A stretch of DNA of 32,964 nucleotides from Lachnospiraceae bacterium (GTDB taxonomy: Bacteria > Bacillota > Clostridia > Lachnospirales > Lachnospiraceae), in contig JAFYDI010000012.1 in assembly GCA_017544835.1 (NCBI GenBank), positions 1 through 32,964 on the forward strand, read 5' to 3'. Positions within the stretch are counted from its first letter, which is position 1, and each line of letters opens with the position of its first letter. Shown here one piece after another: positions 1-6,826 of this stretch. The notes below the pieces were generated by a model. It was not told where the DNA came from, ran no database searches, and saw only the letters and a list, made by a program, of their open reading frames with translations. A program made the translations under genes and the position numbers.

Positions 1-106
1 AGGTATCATCACCGTCATAGGGATGATAGTTCTTCTGGATGAAATCACGTACGTTGATTTCATTTTCCCACTTGCCACCTACAAAATCTTTCCATTCTGG
101 TCTCAT
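1..106 (-). CDS. pflB: Formate C-acetyltransferase (pyruvate formate-lyase), N-terminal part only
   Basis: Only the first 35 codons lie in the window, read leftward from an ATG at 106-104. The peptide begins MRPEWKDFVGGKWENEINVR and continues through DFIQKNYHPYDGDD, which matches the well-known N-terminus of pyruvate formate-lyase. The enzyme is a glycyl-radical protein that splits pyruvate and CoA into formate and acetyl-CoA in the cytoplasm of fermenting anaerobes. The glycyl radical and active-site cysteines lie outside the window and cannot be checked. A strong AGGAGG ribosome site lies at about 113-121 and a near-consensus sigma-A promoter at 199-227, so the gene appears to be first in its transcript. 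The family call rests on the N-terminal signature alone. Confidence 0.85.
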   Translation of the reverse strand, partial: MRPEWKDFVGGKWENEINVRDFIQKNYHPYDGDDT

Positions 107-198
107 TTTGAAATCCTCCTGTAAGTTTGTTAGATAAGTGTAATTATTAAAATGACGACGAAACTATTCATCGGATCATTATAATTTGTGCATCATCC

Positions 199-227
199 AT
201 TATAGAATAACGGGCATTGGCAGTCAA
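199..227 (-). promoter_or_regulatory. Sigma-A promoter of pflB
   Basis: On the minus strand TTGACT (227-222) and TATAAT (204-199) are separated by exactly 17 bases. The predicted transcript starts near 192, giving a leader of about 85 nt before the pflB ATG. This is among the best promoter matches in the window and fits a highly expressed fermentation gene. I could not recognise a clear Rex or other redox-regulator operator in the leader. Confidence 0.75.
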
Positions 228-497
228 TAATTCTCAATGTTCTTTTTTTAGTACAAATGCGCAATTTAAAGGCAATTCTGCCAATTTATGATGCAATTTG
301 GACCGATTTCTCGATGCCGGAAACACTTTATCAAAAAAGCCCCGAAATAAGCGCGCATTTGATATGATTATATATGAAGAATCGAAACGTTCTATTACCT
401 TTCTTTTGACAAAATAAAGAACCGTAAAGTGCCGTAGTTTCCATATAATAAGCAAGACATAATTGCTATACTGATACTATCGAAAGGAGCATTCAAA
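228..497. other. Intergenic region between pflB and the 138-aa gene
   Basis: About 270 AT-rich bases between divergent genes. A TTGACA at 406-411 and a TATAAT at 444-449 are both good hexamers, but they sit 32 bases apart and cannot form one promoter. The likeliest promoter for the rightward gene is an extended -10, TGCTATACT at 464-472, with a short leader before the AAGGAG at 484-489. A short hairpin, GGCA-ATTC-TGCC, lies near 271-282. The only ORF here (minus strand, 455-234) has no ribosome site or recognisable motif, so I do not call it. Confidence 0.4.
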
Positions 498-914
498 ATG
501 GATGATTTGCAAAGAATCGAAATAGAAGAAGCAATCGCGGCCGCAGACGAAGCATTATACCATCTCAATGTGGCCAAGAAGAATTTAAGAAGCGCCGGTA
601 ACTGGGGCATTTACGATATGATAGGAGGAGGCTTCATAAGCGGCCTCATAAAGCATGGCAAGATTGAGAACGCCGAAGAAGAGATTCAAGCGGCCAAAGA
701 AGCTCTTGAGACATTTGCCGAAGAACTTCGCGACGTGAGCGGATACTCGTCGATACACATCGATTCCTTCCTTAAGTTCGGCGATCTTGTTTTTGACGGA
801 TTCTTAATGGATGCGCTGGTGCAGCACGAAATCGGCAAGGCCAAAGCACAGTGCGACGATGCCATAAATCAGGTTTCGAGAATAAGAGAAGAACTGGCAT
901 ACAGCCTAAGATAA
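498..914 (+). CDS. Small helical protein of unknown function (138 aa)
   Basis: I do not recognise this family. The ORF has a good ribosome site (AAGGAG at 484-489, 8 bases before the ATG) and codon use like its neighbours, so it is very likely real. Residues 1-35 and 50-80 are charged and heptad-like and probably form helices. Between them is a glycine-rich turn (MIGGGFISG, about residues 41-49). A second helix pair covers roughly 92-138. There is no signal peptide and no convincing membrane segment, so a soluble cytoplasmic helical-bundle protein is the simplest reading. It stands alone: pflB diverges upstream and the DUF1858 gene downstream has its own promoter at 933-961. The context gives no clue to its job. 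Confidence 0.75.
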   Translation: MDDLQRIEIEEAIAAADEALYHLNVAKKNLRSAGNWGIYDMIGGGFISGLIKHGKIENAEEEIQAAKEALETFAEELRDVSGYSSIHIDSFLKFGDLVFDGFLMDALVQHEIGKAKAQCDDAINQVSRIREELAYSLR

Positions 915-932
915 TAATTTATAGAAAGTTTA

Positions 933-961
933 TTGAAACTTCGGGGGCGTTGTAATATACT
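933..961 (+). promoter_or_regulatory. Sigma-A promoter of the DUF1858 gene
   Basis: TTGAAA (933-938) and TATACT (956-961) are 17 bases apart. Transcription would start near 968, leaving a leader of about 37 nt that holds the AGGAGG ribosome site just before the ATG at 1005. Confidence 0.65.
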
Positions 962-1004
962 GACCGTGACGTTAACAAATGTGCCACGATAGGAGGTATA
1001 TACC

Positions 1005-1196
1005 ATGGCAGATATTACTAAAGAGATGACAATCGGTGAGCTTCTTAATAAAGCACCCGAAGCAGCACCTATTCTTATGAGCGCAGGCATGCACTGCTTG
1101 GGATGTCCCGCATCACAGGGCGAGAGCATCGAGGAAGCGGCAATGGTGCACGGAATTGATATCGATGCACTTATGGAAGCACTCAAAGCTATGTAA
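1005..1196 (+). CDS. DUF1858 domain protein with CxxC motif (63 aa)
   Basis: The whole protein is one DUF1858 domain, the family also described as a hybrid-cluster-protein-associated putative redox disulfide domain. The sequence shows the expected order: an N-terminal helix beginning [11 protein letters not shown], a hydrophobic stretch ending in [12 protein letters not shown] with cysteines in C-x-x-C spacing (about residues 32-35), and a helix containing [10 protein letters not shown]. The cysteine pair may act as a redox switch or bind metal; the family function is not settled. An AGGAGG ribosome site at about 992-997 fixes the start. The gene has its own promoter (933-961) and terminator (1214-1246), so it is probably monocistronic. 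No hybrid cluster protein gene is visible nearby. Confidence 0.85.
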   Translation: MADITKEMTIGELLNKAPEAAPILMSAGMHCLGCPASQGESIEEAAMVHGIDIDALMEALKAM

Positions 1197-1213
1197 TTTA
1201 TAATTGCATTAAG

Positions 1214-1246
1214 AAAGACCGATTCGTAATGAACCGGTCTTTTTTG
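1214..1246 (+). terminator. Rho-independent terminator after the DUF1858 gene
   Basis: An AAGACCG.../...CGGTCTT hairpin with one mismatch in an 11-bp stem and a short loop is followed by a run of T. It lies 17 bases past the stop codon. The A-rich left flank means it could also serve the convergent mecA gene. Confidence 0.8.
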
Positions 1247-1262
1247 TTGTTTAATTATTCAG

Positions 1263-1979
1263 TTAAAACTTAGCCAGGGTGCTTACCGCGTCCTTATTAA
1301 TGATGGTCTCGTAGTGCTCCTTTAAGTAGCTTTCGGAGATTGACTTACCGCGAAGAGCGGCACCGTACTCGGAGAACATGTTGCAGATCTGTACAAAGTC
1401 CGCAATATCCATCTTGGCGCGATTAACCGTGAGTAAGTACTCGCCGGAATCAACGTTGTGGTAAAGCGAGCTGTCTCCGCAGAAATGAGCGATTGCACGT
1501 TCACATACGCGGGATATATCGCTTATGCTGTCAAAAGAAAACGCCATGCCGTCGAACGCTTCGGTTGCGGCCTCCTTGTCTCCTTCCTTACTCTGAACTG
1601 CATCTCTGAAACGTTTAAACAAATCGGCAATGTTTACTGCTTCCTCTTCGACATTCTCGGTATCGTCTTCGGAATCGTCGTCTTCGTCTATACCGGGTGC
1701 AAACTTCGAGAATCTTGTGTCAAGCTCCTCGGGGTCCTCAACCTTGGTAATGACAAGCACAATACACTCGCCGCTTACGGGAATGGCTTCAATCATAAGC
1801 GGAATGTTGCCGGCTTCAAATCCATATTCAATACTTGCTTTCTCCATCATATCCTTAAAAAGATCTCTGGCTTTATCGGAGCCGTAAGCGAGTTCGCTCA
1901 TCTTGAGGCGTCTGGATGCGAGATCTTCACGTGTAAGCGTGCAGCGGATCTGATGATCGTTTACTTTTTCAATTTTCAT
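1263..1979 (-). CDS. mecA: Adaptor protein MecA (ClpC adaptor)
   Basis: The 238-residue product matches the MecA family of ClpC adaptors, which select and deliver substrates to the ClpCP protease and help assemble the ClpC hexamer. The N-terminal domain (about 1-88) opens with MKIEKVNDHQIRCTLTREDL, typical of MecA substrate-binding domains. A very acidic linker follows (about 97-118, rich in D and E). The C-terminal domain (about 122-238) carries the expected alpha/beta pattern. Length is slightly above the roughly 220 residues of the Bacillus protein, mostly because of the linker. No good ribosome site precedes the ATG. A TTGACT (2014-2009) and TAATAT (1991-1986) 17 bases apart would place the transcript start at or next to the ATG, so a leaderless mRNA is possible. 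A second promoter candidate lies at 2113-2142. Confidence 0.88.
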   Translation of the reverse strand: MKIEKVNDHQIRCTLTREDLASRRLKMSELAYGSDKARDLFKDMMEKASIEYGFEAGNIPLMIEAIPVSGECIVLVITKVEDPEELDTRFSKFAPGIDEDDDSEDDTENVEEEAVNIADLFKRFRDAVQSKEGDKEAATEAFDGMAFSFDSISDISRVCERAIAHFCGDSSLYHNVDSGEYLLTVNRAKMDIADFVQICNMFSEYGAALRGKSISESYLKEHYETIINKDAVSTLAKF

Positions 1980-2238
1980 ATTTGAATATTATTCCCCCGT
2001 TGCTTCTTAGTCAAGTGATACGATTGATGTTTTTCAAAGTTTTAATAAATATAAGAAATAACTGTCAAATCTTCAAATTCCGTTGAAGCTTTTATGTCCT
2101 CCTCATATCTTAATTATATACCGCGGCTATTAAAACTTTGAATAAACTCGTGTTTGATTGTTATTATATTAATCGGCATATTTTGGTAGGAACATAACCT
2201 AATATATACAAATTAGCGGAAAATTAATCGGCCATAAA
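1980..2238. other. AT-rich upstream region of mecA
   Basis: This stretch holds two candidate minus-strand promoters for mecA. One is TTCAAA (2142-2137), 18 bases, TATAAT (2118-2113). The other is TTGACT (2014-2009), 17 bases, TAATAT (1991-1986), immediately before the ATG. An AGGAGG-like motif on the minus strand at about 2098-2104 is not followed by a usable start codon. I see no gene here. Confidence 0.4.
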
Positions 2239-2288
2239 TTGTTCAAAATTTGTTTACAATTTGTTCACACATTTTCTTTGGCCTCGTG

Positions 2289-2640
2289 TATAATACCCTT
2301 TGTGCTCCGAGCCAATATGTGTTCGGAAAGGAGGGCAGACAGTCCTCACACGAGGAGACAAGTTATATGTGTATCTCCGATAAGCGGAGATATCTATAGT
2401 CTTTCGGCGCGTCGAGCGTGCCGTTTTGGGAACAGACAGTTTTCCTAAATTTACCACTTACAAATAATTCACTATTACATGCAGACAGCAAAAGCATACG
2501 GATTTTTTTATTTGGAACGCGGGCGGGAGCACTTATATTGTTTATCACGACTTCTTTTGGTTACTTCATTTAGCGGCAACCGAAGAATGAGGCTATATCA
2601 GCTTTTAAGCCTGACTTACGGCGCAGGGTAATCTTAATTA
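2289..2640 (+). ncRNA. Candidate structured non-coding RNA, class unassigned
   Basis: A good -10 box (TATAAT, 2289-2294) with a weaker TTCACA at 2264-2269 opens this non-coding stretch. Downstream lies a dense series of helices. TATCTCCG (2372-2379) pairs perfectly with CGGAGATA (2385-2392) around ATAAG, extended by TATA/TATA and AGAC/GTCT out to 2356-2402. GGCGCG (2406-2411) pairs with CGTGCC (2417-2422). TTGGGAA (2426-2432) pairs with TTCCTAA (2442-2448). A T-run lies at 2502-2508. A second domain pairs GCG (2573-2575) with CGC (2622-2624), CCG (2580-2582) with CGG (2619-2621), and AGGCT (2590-2594) with AGCCT (2608-2612). It may be one RNA of about 340 nt or a shorter one of about 205 nt plus another element. 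I checked by eye for tmRNA, RNase P, SRP, 6S and common riboswitch cores and found none. Confidence 0.5.
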
Positions 2641-2649
2641 AATTTTAAA

Positions 2650-2678
2650 ATGACGATATTGAGATTGTCTGCTATAAT
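2650..2678 (+). promoter_or_regulatory. Extended -10 promoter of the GH18 gene
   Basis: TGCTATAAT (2670-2678) is a full extended -10 box, with ATGACG (2650-2655) at 17-base spacing as a partial -35. Transcription would start near 2685, at the foot of a small hairpin (GGTC 2685-2688, GACC 2695-2698) that sits just upstream of the AGGAGG ribosome site. This makes the GH18 gene independent of the RNA locus before it. Confidence 0.6.
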
Positions 2679-2712
2679 TAGGGCGGTCGCGTGTGACCAC
2701 AGGAGGTTTTGA

Positions 2713-4404
2713 ATGAAGAAAGTTATTCCGGTTTTGGTTGCGATTGTCCTGATTTGCGTCGTTATAGGCGTAAGCTACGGCAAGACGCTTCTTGATAAAT
2801 ATTCATACGGACAGGAATGGGCGGATTACAATTCTTATTTTAATATTTATTCGTCTGATGAAGTGCCCGTTATTTTACAGGATTCAAAGATTGAAGAGAA
2901 AGCAAAGATGATAGACGGAAATATTTATTTCCCGCTTGATACGGTTAAGGAACTCTTTACCGCAAGATTCTATCATGATTACAACGAGAATCTTCTTTTA
3001 TATACTAATGCAGAGACTACTATTCGCACGGAGATTGGCAGCACCTCATACACCGAGGCAGGAGAGAGCAAGACTTTCAGCTATCCCATCACGGTAGAGA
3101 AGGGCGATACTATTTATGTTGCGATTGAATATATTAAGAAATTTGTGAATTTCTCATATGAGTTATTCAAGGACCCCGTTCACATGCAGATTTATACCGA
3201 ATGGGGCGACAAGGAAGTTGCGACGGTTAAGAAGCCTACGGCGGTAAGATGGCGCGCAGGCGTTAAGAGCGAGATACTTACTGAGGTGGCCACGGGTGAT
3301 GTTGTCGAACTTCTCGAGCCTCTTGACGATTGGATGAAGGTTAAAACTGCCGACGGTTTTATCGGTTATCTCGAGCAGAAGTTCATCGAAGATGAGCGTT
3401 ATGAGAAAGAAACTCCCGTAACCGAGGTTGCTCCCGAGAATTATTCAAGCCTTAACAGAGGCCACAAGATTAATCTTGCATGGCACAATATGGAATATGT
3501 GCAGGGCGCAAGCGAGCTCTATGCGCAGTGCTCGAAGGTTAAGAGTGTTAACGTTATTTCTCCCACATGGTTCTGGCTTACGGACAATGACGGTAATTTC
3601 GACAGCGTAGCCAGTGCGGAATATGTGGATGCGGCTCACAAGATGGGCATGGAGGTCTGGGCTCTTATAGCCAACTTCCATTCATATACGGATGTAGATA
3701 CCGAAAGTGTTCTTACTTATACTTCCAAGAGAGAGCATCTTATCGAAGGTCTTATCGCTGCGGCTCTTCAGTATAACATTGACGGTATCAATCTCGACTT
3801 TGAGCAGGTTCCCACTTCGACAGGGGATGCATATATACAGTTTGTAAGAGAACTGGCACTTGCTTATCATGAGAATAATCTTGTACTTTCGGTAGACAAT
3901 TATGTGCCTACCGCATACACTGCTTTTTACAACAGAGAAGAGCAGGGTAAGTTCGCCGATTATGTGATTATCATGGGATATGATGAACACTATGCCGGAA
4001 GTGATGCAGGTTCCGTTTCGAGTATGCCATGGATGGTTAAGGGTATCCAGGACACGGTTTCTGTTGTTCCGGCCGAGAAAGTTATTAACGCTATTCCCTT
4101 CTATACCAGAGTCTGGAAGACTGTAGGCGACGAAACAACAAGCGAAGCCGTTACCATGCAGGTGGCAGCAGACTTTCTTTCGCGCAACGGTCTTACCGCC
4201 AAGTGGGATGACGCTACCAATCAGAACTACGCAGAAGCTACCATCGGCACTACTTTTTATCAGGTGTGGATGGAAGACTTAGAGTCTCTTAAGGTCCGCC
4301 TTAACGTTATCAAAGAAAGCGGTATCGCGGGCGTGGCTGAGTGGAAGCTTGGTCAGGAACTCCCCGAGGTTTGGGATTTAATTGAAGCATATATGAACTA
4401 CTAA
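2713..4404 (+). CDS. Exported SH3-domain glycosyl hydrolase family 18 protein
   Basis: The 563-residue product has a hydrophobic N-terminal segment (about 3-23) acting as signal anchor or signal peptide. Residues about 45-165 resemble the copper-amine-oxidase-N-like module often found in Clostridia wall proteins. A bacterial SH3 domain covers about 175-230 (VRWRAG...ILTEV...GDVVELL...WMKVKTADGFIGYL). The C-terminal half (about 250-563) is a GH18 barrel. Its catalytic strand reads DGINLDFE at residues 357-364, with E364 as the expected proton donor and D362 as its partner; the first D of the usual DxxDxDxE is present but the second is N360. The closest functional group I know is the YaaH/YdhD-like wall glycosidases, so the likely substrate is peptidoglycan or another N-acetylglucosamine glycan at the cell surface. 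An AGGAGG site 7 bases upstream fixes the start. Confidence 0.85.
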   Translation: MKKVIPVLVAIVLICVVIGVSYGKTLLDKYSYGQEWADYNSYFNIYSSDEVPVILQDSKIEEKAKMIDGNIYFPLDTVKELFTARFYHDYNENLLLYTNAETTIRTEIGSTSYTEAGESKTFSYPITVEKGDTIYVAIEYIKKFVNFSYELFKDPVHMQIYTEWGDKEVATVKKPTAVRWRAGVKSEILTEVATGDVVELLEPLDDWMKVKTADGFIGYLEQKFIEDERYEKETPVTEVAPENYSSLNRGHKINLAWHNMEYVQGASELYAQCSKVKSVNVISPTWFWLTDNDGNFDSVASAEYVDAAHKMGMEVWALIANFHSYTDVDTESVLTYTSKREHLIEGLIAAALQYNIDGINLDFEQVPTSTGDAYIQFVRELALAYHENNLVLSVDNYVPTAYTAFYNREEQGKFADYVIIMGYDEHYAGSDAGSVSSMPWMVKGIQDTVSVVPAEKVINAIPFYTRVWKTVGDETTSEAVTMQVAADFLSRNGLTAKWDDATNQNYAEATIGTTFYQVWMEDLESLKVRLNVIKESGIAGVAEWKLGQELPEVWDLIEAYMNY

Positions 4405-4408
4405 GCCG

Positions 4409-4431
4409 GAATAAGGTCAGGGAGCTTATTC
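4409..4431 (+). repeat. 7-bp inverted repeat after the GH18 gene
   Basis: GAATAAG (4409-4415) and CTTATTC (4425-4431) can form a hairpin 5 bases past the stop codon. No T-run follows, so it is more likely an mRNA 3'-end stabilising hairpin than a terminator. Confidence 0.45.
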
Positions 4432-4442
4432 GAAGGCACCCG

Positions 4443-4469
4443 ATAATAAATCATGGAATGATTTATTAT
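4443..4469 (+). repeat. Perfect 12-bp inverted repeat with 3-base loop
   Basis: ATAATAAATCAT (4443-4454) and ATGATTTATTAT (4458-4469) are exact reverse complements around GGA. The stem is AT-rich and not followed by a T-run on the plus strand. It could be a transcript-end hairpin or a protein-binding palindrome. Confidence 0.55.
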
Positions 4470-4486
4470 AAACTAAAACCTTTTTG

Positions 4487-4514
4487 AGGCGGATGGTGTC
4501 ATCCGCCTTGCTTT
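4487..4514 (+). terminator. Hairpin terminator between the GH18 gene and sua5
   Basis: AGGCGGATG (4487-4495) pairs perfectly with CATCCGCCT (4500-4508) around GTGT, followed by a moderately U-rich tail (TGCTTTGTGTT). A T-run before the left arm makes it potentially bidirectional. The hairpin overlaps the likely -35 region of the sua5 promoter. Confidence 0.6.
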
Positions 4515-4524
4515 GTGTTATAAT
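4496..4524 (+). promoter_or_regulatory. Promoter of sua5, possibly leaderless
   Basis: TATAAT at 4519-4524 lies only 9 bases before the sua5 ATG at 4534. The base pattern 17 bases upstream (GTGTCA, 4496-4501) matches a -35 at four of six positions. The predicted start, about 4531, would leave almost no 5' leader, and no Shine-Dalgarno sequence is present. Confidence 0.5.
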
Positions 4525-4533
4525 ATTTTAAAT

Positions 4534-5586
4534 ATGGATACAGAAATAGTAATACTTAACCAAGATAATATAGATAAATCGGTTATAAAGCGCGCCGGAG
4601 ACATTCTTAAAGCCGGCGGACTGGTTGCTTTTCCCACGGAGACGGTATACGGTCTCGGCGGTGATGCGCTTAATCCCGAGTCGTCCCGTAAGATATACGC
4701 GGCGAAGGGGCGTCCCAGCGACAACCCTCTTATCGTGCATATCGCTACGATGGACGCTCTCAGAAAAATCGTTACAGATATTCCCGACGGTGCCTTGAAG
4801 CTTGCAAGTCGCTTCTGGCCCGGCCCCCTTACCATGATTTTTAATAAGAACGAGCTTGTTCCCCGCGAGACTACGGGCGGGCTTGATACTGTTGCTGTCA
4901 GAATGCCGTCCGATAAGATTGCGGCGGCACTTATCGAAGCGGCGGGAGGATATATTGCTGCTCCGAGTGCCAATCTTTCAGGACGCCCGAGCCCCACGGT
5001 TGCCAAGTACGTAATCGAGGACATGGACGGCCGCATCGATATGATTATAGACGGCGGTGACTCCGAGGTGGGGCTTGAGTCTACGATTGTGGATTTTACG
5101 GCGGGCGAGCCTATGATACTTCGCCCCGGTTATATTACCAAGGAGATGCTCGAGGAAGCACTTTCTCAGGATGTGTCGATAGACAAGGCGATAATCGACA
5201 CCAATTCTAAGACTCCTCCGAAGGCTCCCGGTATGAAATACAGACATTATGCGCCTAAGGGTGAGCTTGCAATTATCGAGGGCGATTCAGAGGCGGTTAT
5301 AGCCGAGATAAATCGCTTGTCTGAAGAGGCTTCTTTGGCCGGTTTAAAGACAGGTGTTATAGCAACTGAAGAGACCAAGGCGCGTTATCATGCCGATTCG
5401 GTTAAAAGCGTCGGCCACGCGGGCAGAGAAGACGAGGTTGCGCACCATTTGTTCAGAATCTTACGCGAGTTTGATGATGAAGGAATTGAGAAGATGTATT
5501 CGGAGTCCTTTGCGGACAGCGGAGTTGGGGCAGCGGTCATGAACAGATTGTTAAAGGCTGCCGGACATAAAGTGATTAAGCTTTAA
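4534..5586 (+). CDS. sua5: L-threonylcarbamoyladenylate synthase, Sua5 type
   Basis: The product (350 aa from the ATG at 4534) is a two-domain Sua5/YwlC enzyme. It makes threonylcarbamoyl-AMP from threonine, bicarbonate and ATP, the first step of the t6A37 modification of ANN-decoding tRNAs. The YrdC domain (about 10-195) shows PTETVYGLGGDA, KGRPSDNPL at about 58-66 with the conserved K and R, and the APSANLSGRPSPT segment that binds the nucleotide. The C-terminal Sua5 domain (about 230-350) follows a linker beginning PPKAPGMKYRHYAPKG, a hallmark of the long form as opposed to short TsaC. A longer reading from a TTG at 4513 would overlap the -10 box and is not supported. It begins a probable operon with rpiB and upp. 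Confidence 0.93.
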   Translation: MDTEIVILNQDNIDKSVIKRAGDILKAGGLVAFPTETVYGLGGDALNPESSRKIYAAKGRPSDNPLIVHIATMDALRKIVTDIPDGALKLASRFWPGPLTMIFNKNELVPRETTGGLDTVAVRMPSDKIAAALIEAAGGYIAAPSANLSGRPSPTVAKYVIEDMDGRIDMIIDGGDSEVGLESTIVDFTAGEPMILRPGYITKEMLEEALSQDVSIDKAIIDTNSKTPPKAPGMKYRHYAPKGELAIIEGDSEAVIAEINRLSEEASLAGLKTGVIATEETKARYHADSVKSVGHAGREDEVAHHLFRILREFDDEGIEKMYSESFADSGVGAAVMNRLLKAAGHKVIKL

Positions 5587-5627
5587 GCTGCATCAATAGA
5601 AAAGAGTATTATGGAGGTTTACGGACA

Positions 5628-6056
5628 ATGATTGCCATCGGAAGCGATCACGGCGGATACGAACTTCGCCAGCTTATCATGAAACACCTTAAAGAAAGGG
5701 GCTTAGAGTACAAAGACTTCGGTTGCCCCGACACGACTTCCTGCGACTATCCCGTATTCGGCAGAGCGGTTGCCAAGGCTGTCGCAAGCGGCGAATGCGA
5801 GAAGGGTATAGTAATTTGCACCACAGGAATCGGTATTTCGATTACCGCCAATAAGATATCGGGCATCAGATGTGCCCTTTGCTCGGACGTTTTAAGCGCA
5901 GAGCTTACAAGACTCCACAACGACGCCAACATGCTTGCACTCGGCGCCGGCATCGTGGGACCCAATCTTGCCGTTAAAATAACGGATACATTCCTTGATA
6001 CGGAGTTCTCCGGCGAGGAAAGACATTCCAGACGTATTTCACTAATAGAAAGATAA
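5628..6056 (+). CDS. rpiB: Ribose-5-phosphate isomerase B / LacAB family
   Basis: The 142-aa product interconverts ribose 5-phosphate and ribulose 5-phosphate in the pentose phosphate pathway. It shows SDHGGYELR at the N-terminus with H8, the catalytic cysteine C64 in VICTTGIGISITANK, and the RLHNDANMLALGAG segment. The usual CGTG reads CTTG here, a small change next to the catalytic residue that several family members tolerate. Length is normal. A TGGAGG site precedes the ATG, and the gene lies 41 bases after sua5 and directly before upp. An sua5-rpiB-upp order is common in Firmicutes and supports isomerase rather than sugar-specific LacAB function; it also puts the supply of ribose 5-phosphate beside a PRPP-using salvage enzyme. 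Confidence 0.92.
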   Translation: MIAIGSDHGGYELRQLIMKHLKERGLEYKDFGCPDTTSCDYPVFGRAVAKAVASGECEKGIVICTTGIGISITANKISGIRCALCSDVLSAELTRLHNDANMLALGAGIVGPNLAVKITDTFLDTEFSGEERHSRRISLIER

Positions 6057-6074
6057 TTAAAGAGGAGAATGAAA

Positions 6075-6704
6075 ATGGGCAAAACAGTTATTATGGATCA
6101 CCCCCTTATCCAGCACAAAATCGGTTATATCAGAAGAAAGGATACGGGCACAAAGGATTTCAGACAGACAATTTCAGAGATAGCTCAGCTTATCTGCTAC
6201 GAAGCTACCAGAGATTTGGAGCTTTCCGAAGTTGAAATCGAGACACCTATCTGCAAGACCACAGTTAAGGAGTTAAAGGGCAAGAAGCTTGCTATCGTTC
6301 CTATTCTTCGCGCGGGTCTTGGCATGGTAGACGGTATGCTTGAACTCATACCTGTTGCCAAGGTAGGTCACATCGGTCTTTACAGAGATCCCGAGACTCA
6401 CGAGCCCGTTGAATATTACTGCAAGCTTCCCGCTGATTGTGCAGAAAGAGAAGTATTCGTAGTAGACCCCATGCTTGCTACCGGCGGTTCTTCCGTAGCA
6501 GCCATTCAGATGCTTAAGGATAAAGGATGCAAGAAGATTCACTTCATGTGTATCATCGCAGCTCCCGAAGGTGTTAAGAGAATGCAGGAGGCACATCCCG
6601 ACATCGATCTTTACATCGGGGCTCTCGACGATCATCTTAATGAGAATGCTTACATCGTTCCCGGACTCGGCGATGCCGGTGACCGTATTTTCGGAACCAA
6701 GTAA
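6075..6704 (+). CDS. upp: Uracil phosphoribosyltransferase
   Basis: This cytoplasmic salvage enzyme converts uracil and PRPP to UMP. The N-terminus contains the family signature [20 protein letters not shown], and the PRPP loop [12 protein letters not shown] spans residues 129-140. From the ATG at 6075 the length is 209 aa, the family norm. The upstream in-frame ATG at 6069 is rejected because only one base separates it from the AGAGGAG ribosome site (6061-6067); the 6075 start is 7 bases away. The gene follows rpiB by 18 bases and is probably cotranscribed with sua5 and rpiB, ending at the hairpin 6709-6739. Confidence 0.95.
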   Translation: MGKTVIMDHPLIQHKIGYIRRKDTGTKDFRQTISEIAQLICYEATRDLELSEVEIETPICKTTVKELKGKKLAIVPILRAGLGMVDGMLELIPVAKVGHIGLYRDPETHEPVEYYCKLPADCAEREVFVVDPMLATGGSSVAAIQMLKDKGCKKIHFMCIIAAPEGVKRMQEAHPDIDLYIGALDDHLNENAYIVPGLGDAGDRIFGTK

Positions 6705-6708
6705 TTTT

Positions 6709-6739
6709 AAAGGCCGAAGCGGTAACGCCAAGGCCTTTT
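6709..6739 (+). terminator. Terminator after upp
   Basis: AAAGGCC (6709-6715) pairs with GGCCTTT (6732-6738), enclosing a small GCG-GTAA-CGC stem, and ends in a short T-run. It separates the sua5-rpiB-upp transcript from comEB. Confidence 0.75.
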
Positions 6740-6826
6740 CTCGTATTATTGAGCAAAAGAAAGTGTCATGCACGTATTTGTTAATTAAGTCTTTATTTCG
6801 CCAAGCGAATTTCGGAGGATATTATT

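Noticed and set aside
406-449. Promoter formed by TTGACA (406-411) and TATAAT (444-449)
   Set aside because: The 32-base spacing is far beyond the 16-19 bases that sigma-A can use.
234-455. 73-aa minus-strand ORF between pflB and the 138-aa gene
   Set aside because: Its composition is unlike the neighbouring genes, it has no ribosome site, and it covers the intergenic promoter region.
1458-1985. 175-aa plus-strand ORF antisense to mecA
   Set aside because: It mirrors mecA in the opposite frame, is rich in F, C and V as expected for such shadows, and has no ribosome site.
2239-2448. 69-aa plus-strand ORF in the mecA-GH18 spacer
   Set aside because: It starts upstream of the -10 box of the RNA locus, has no ribosome site and runs through the predicted RNA helices.
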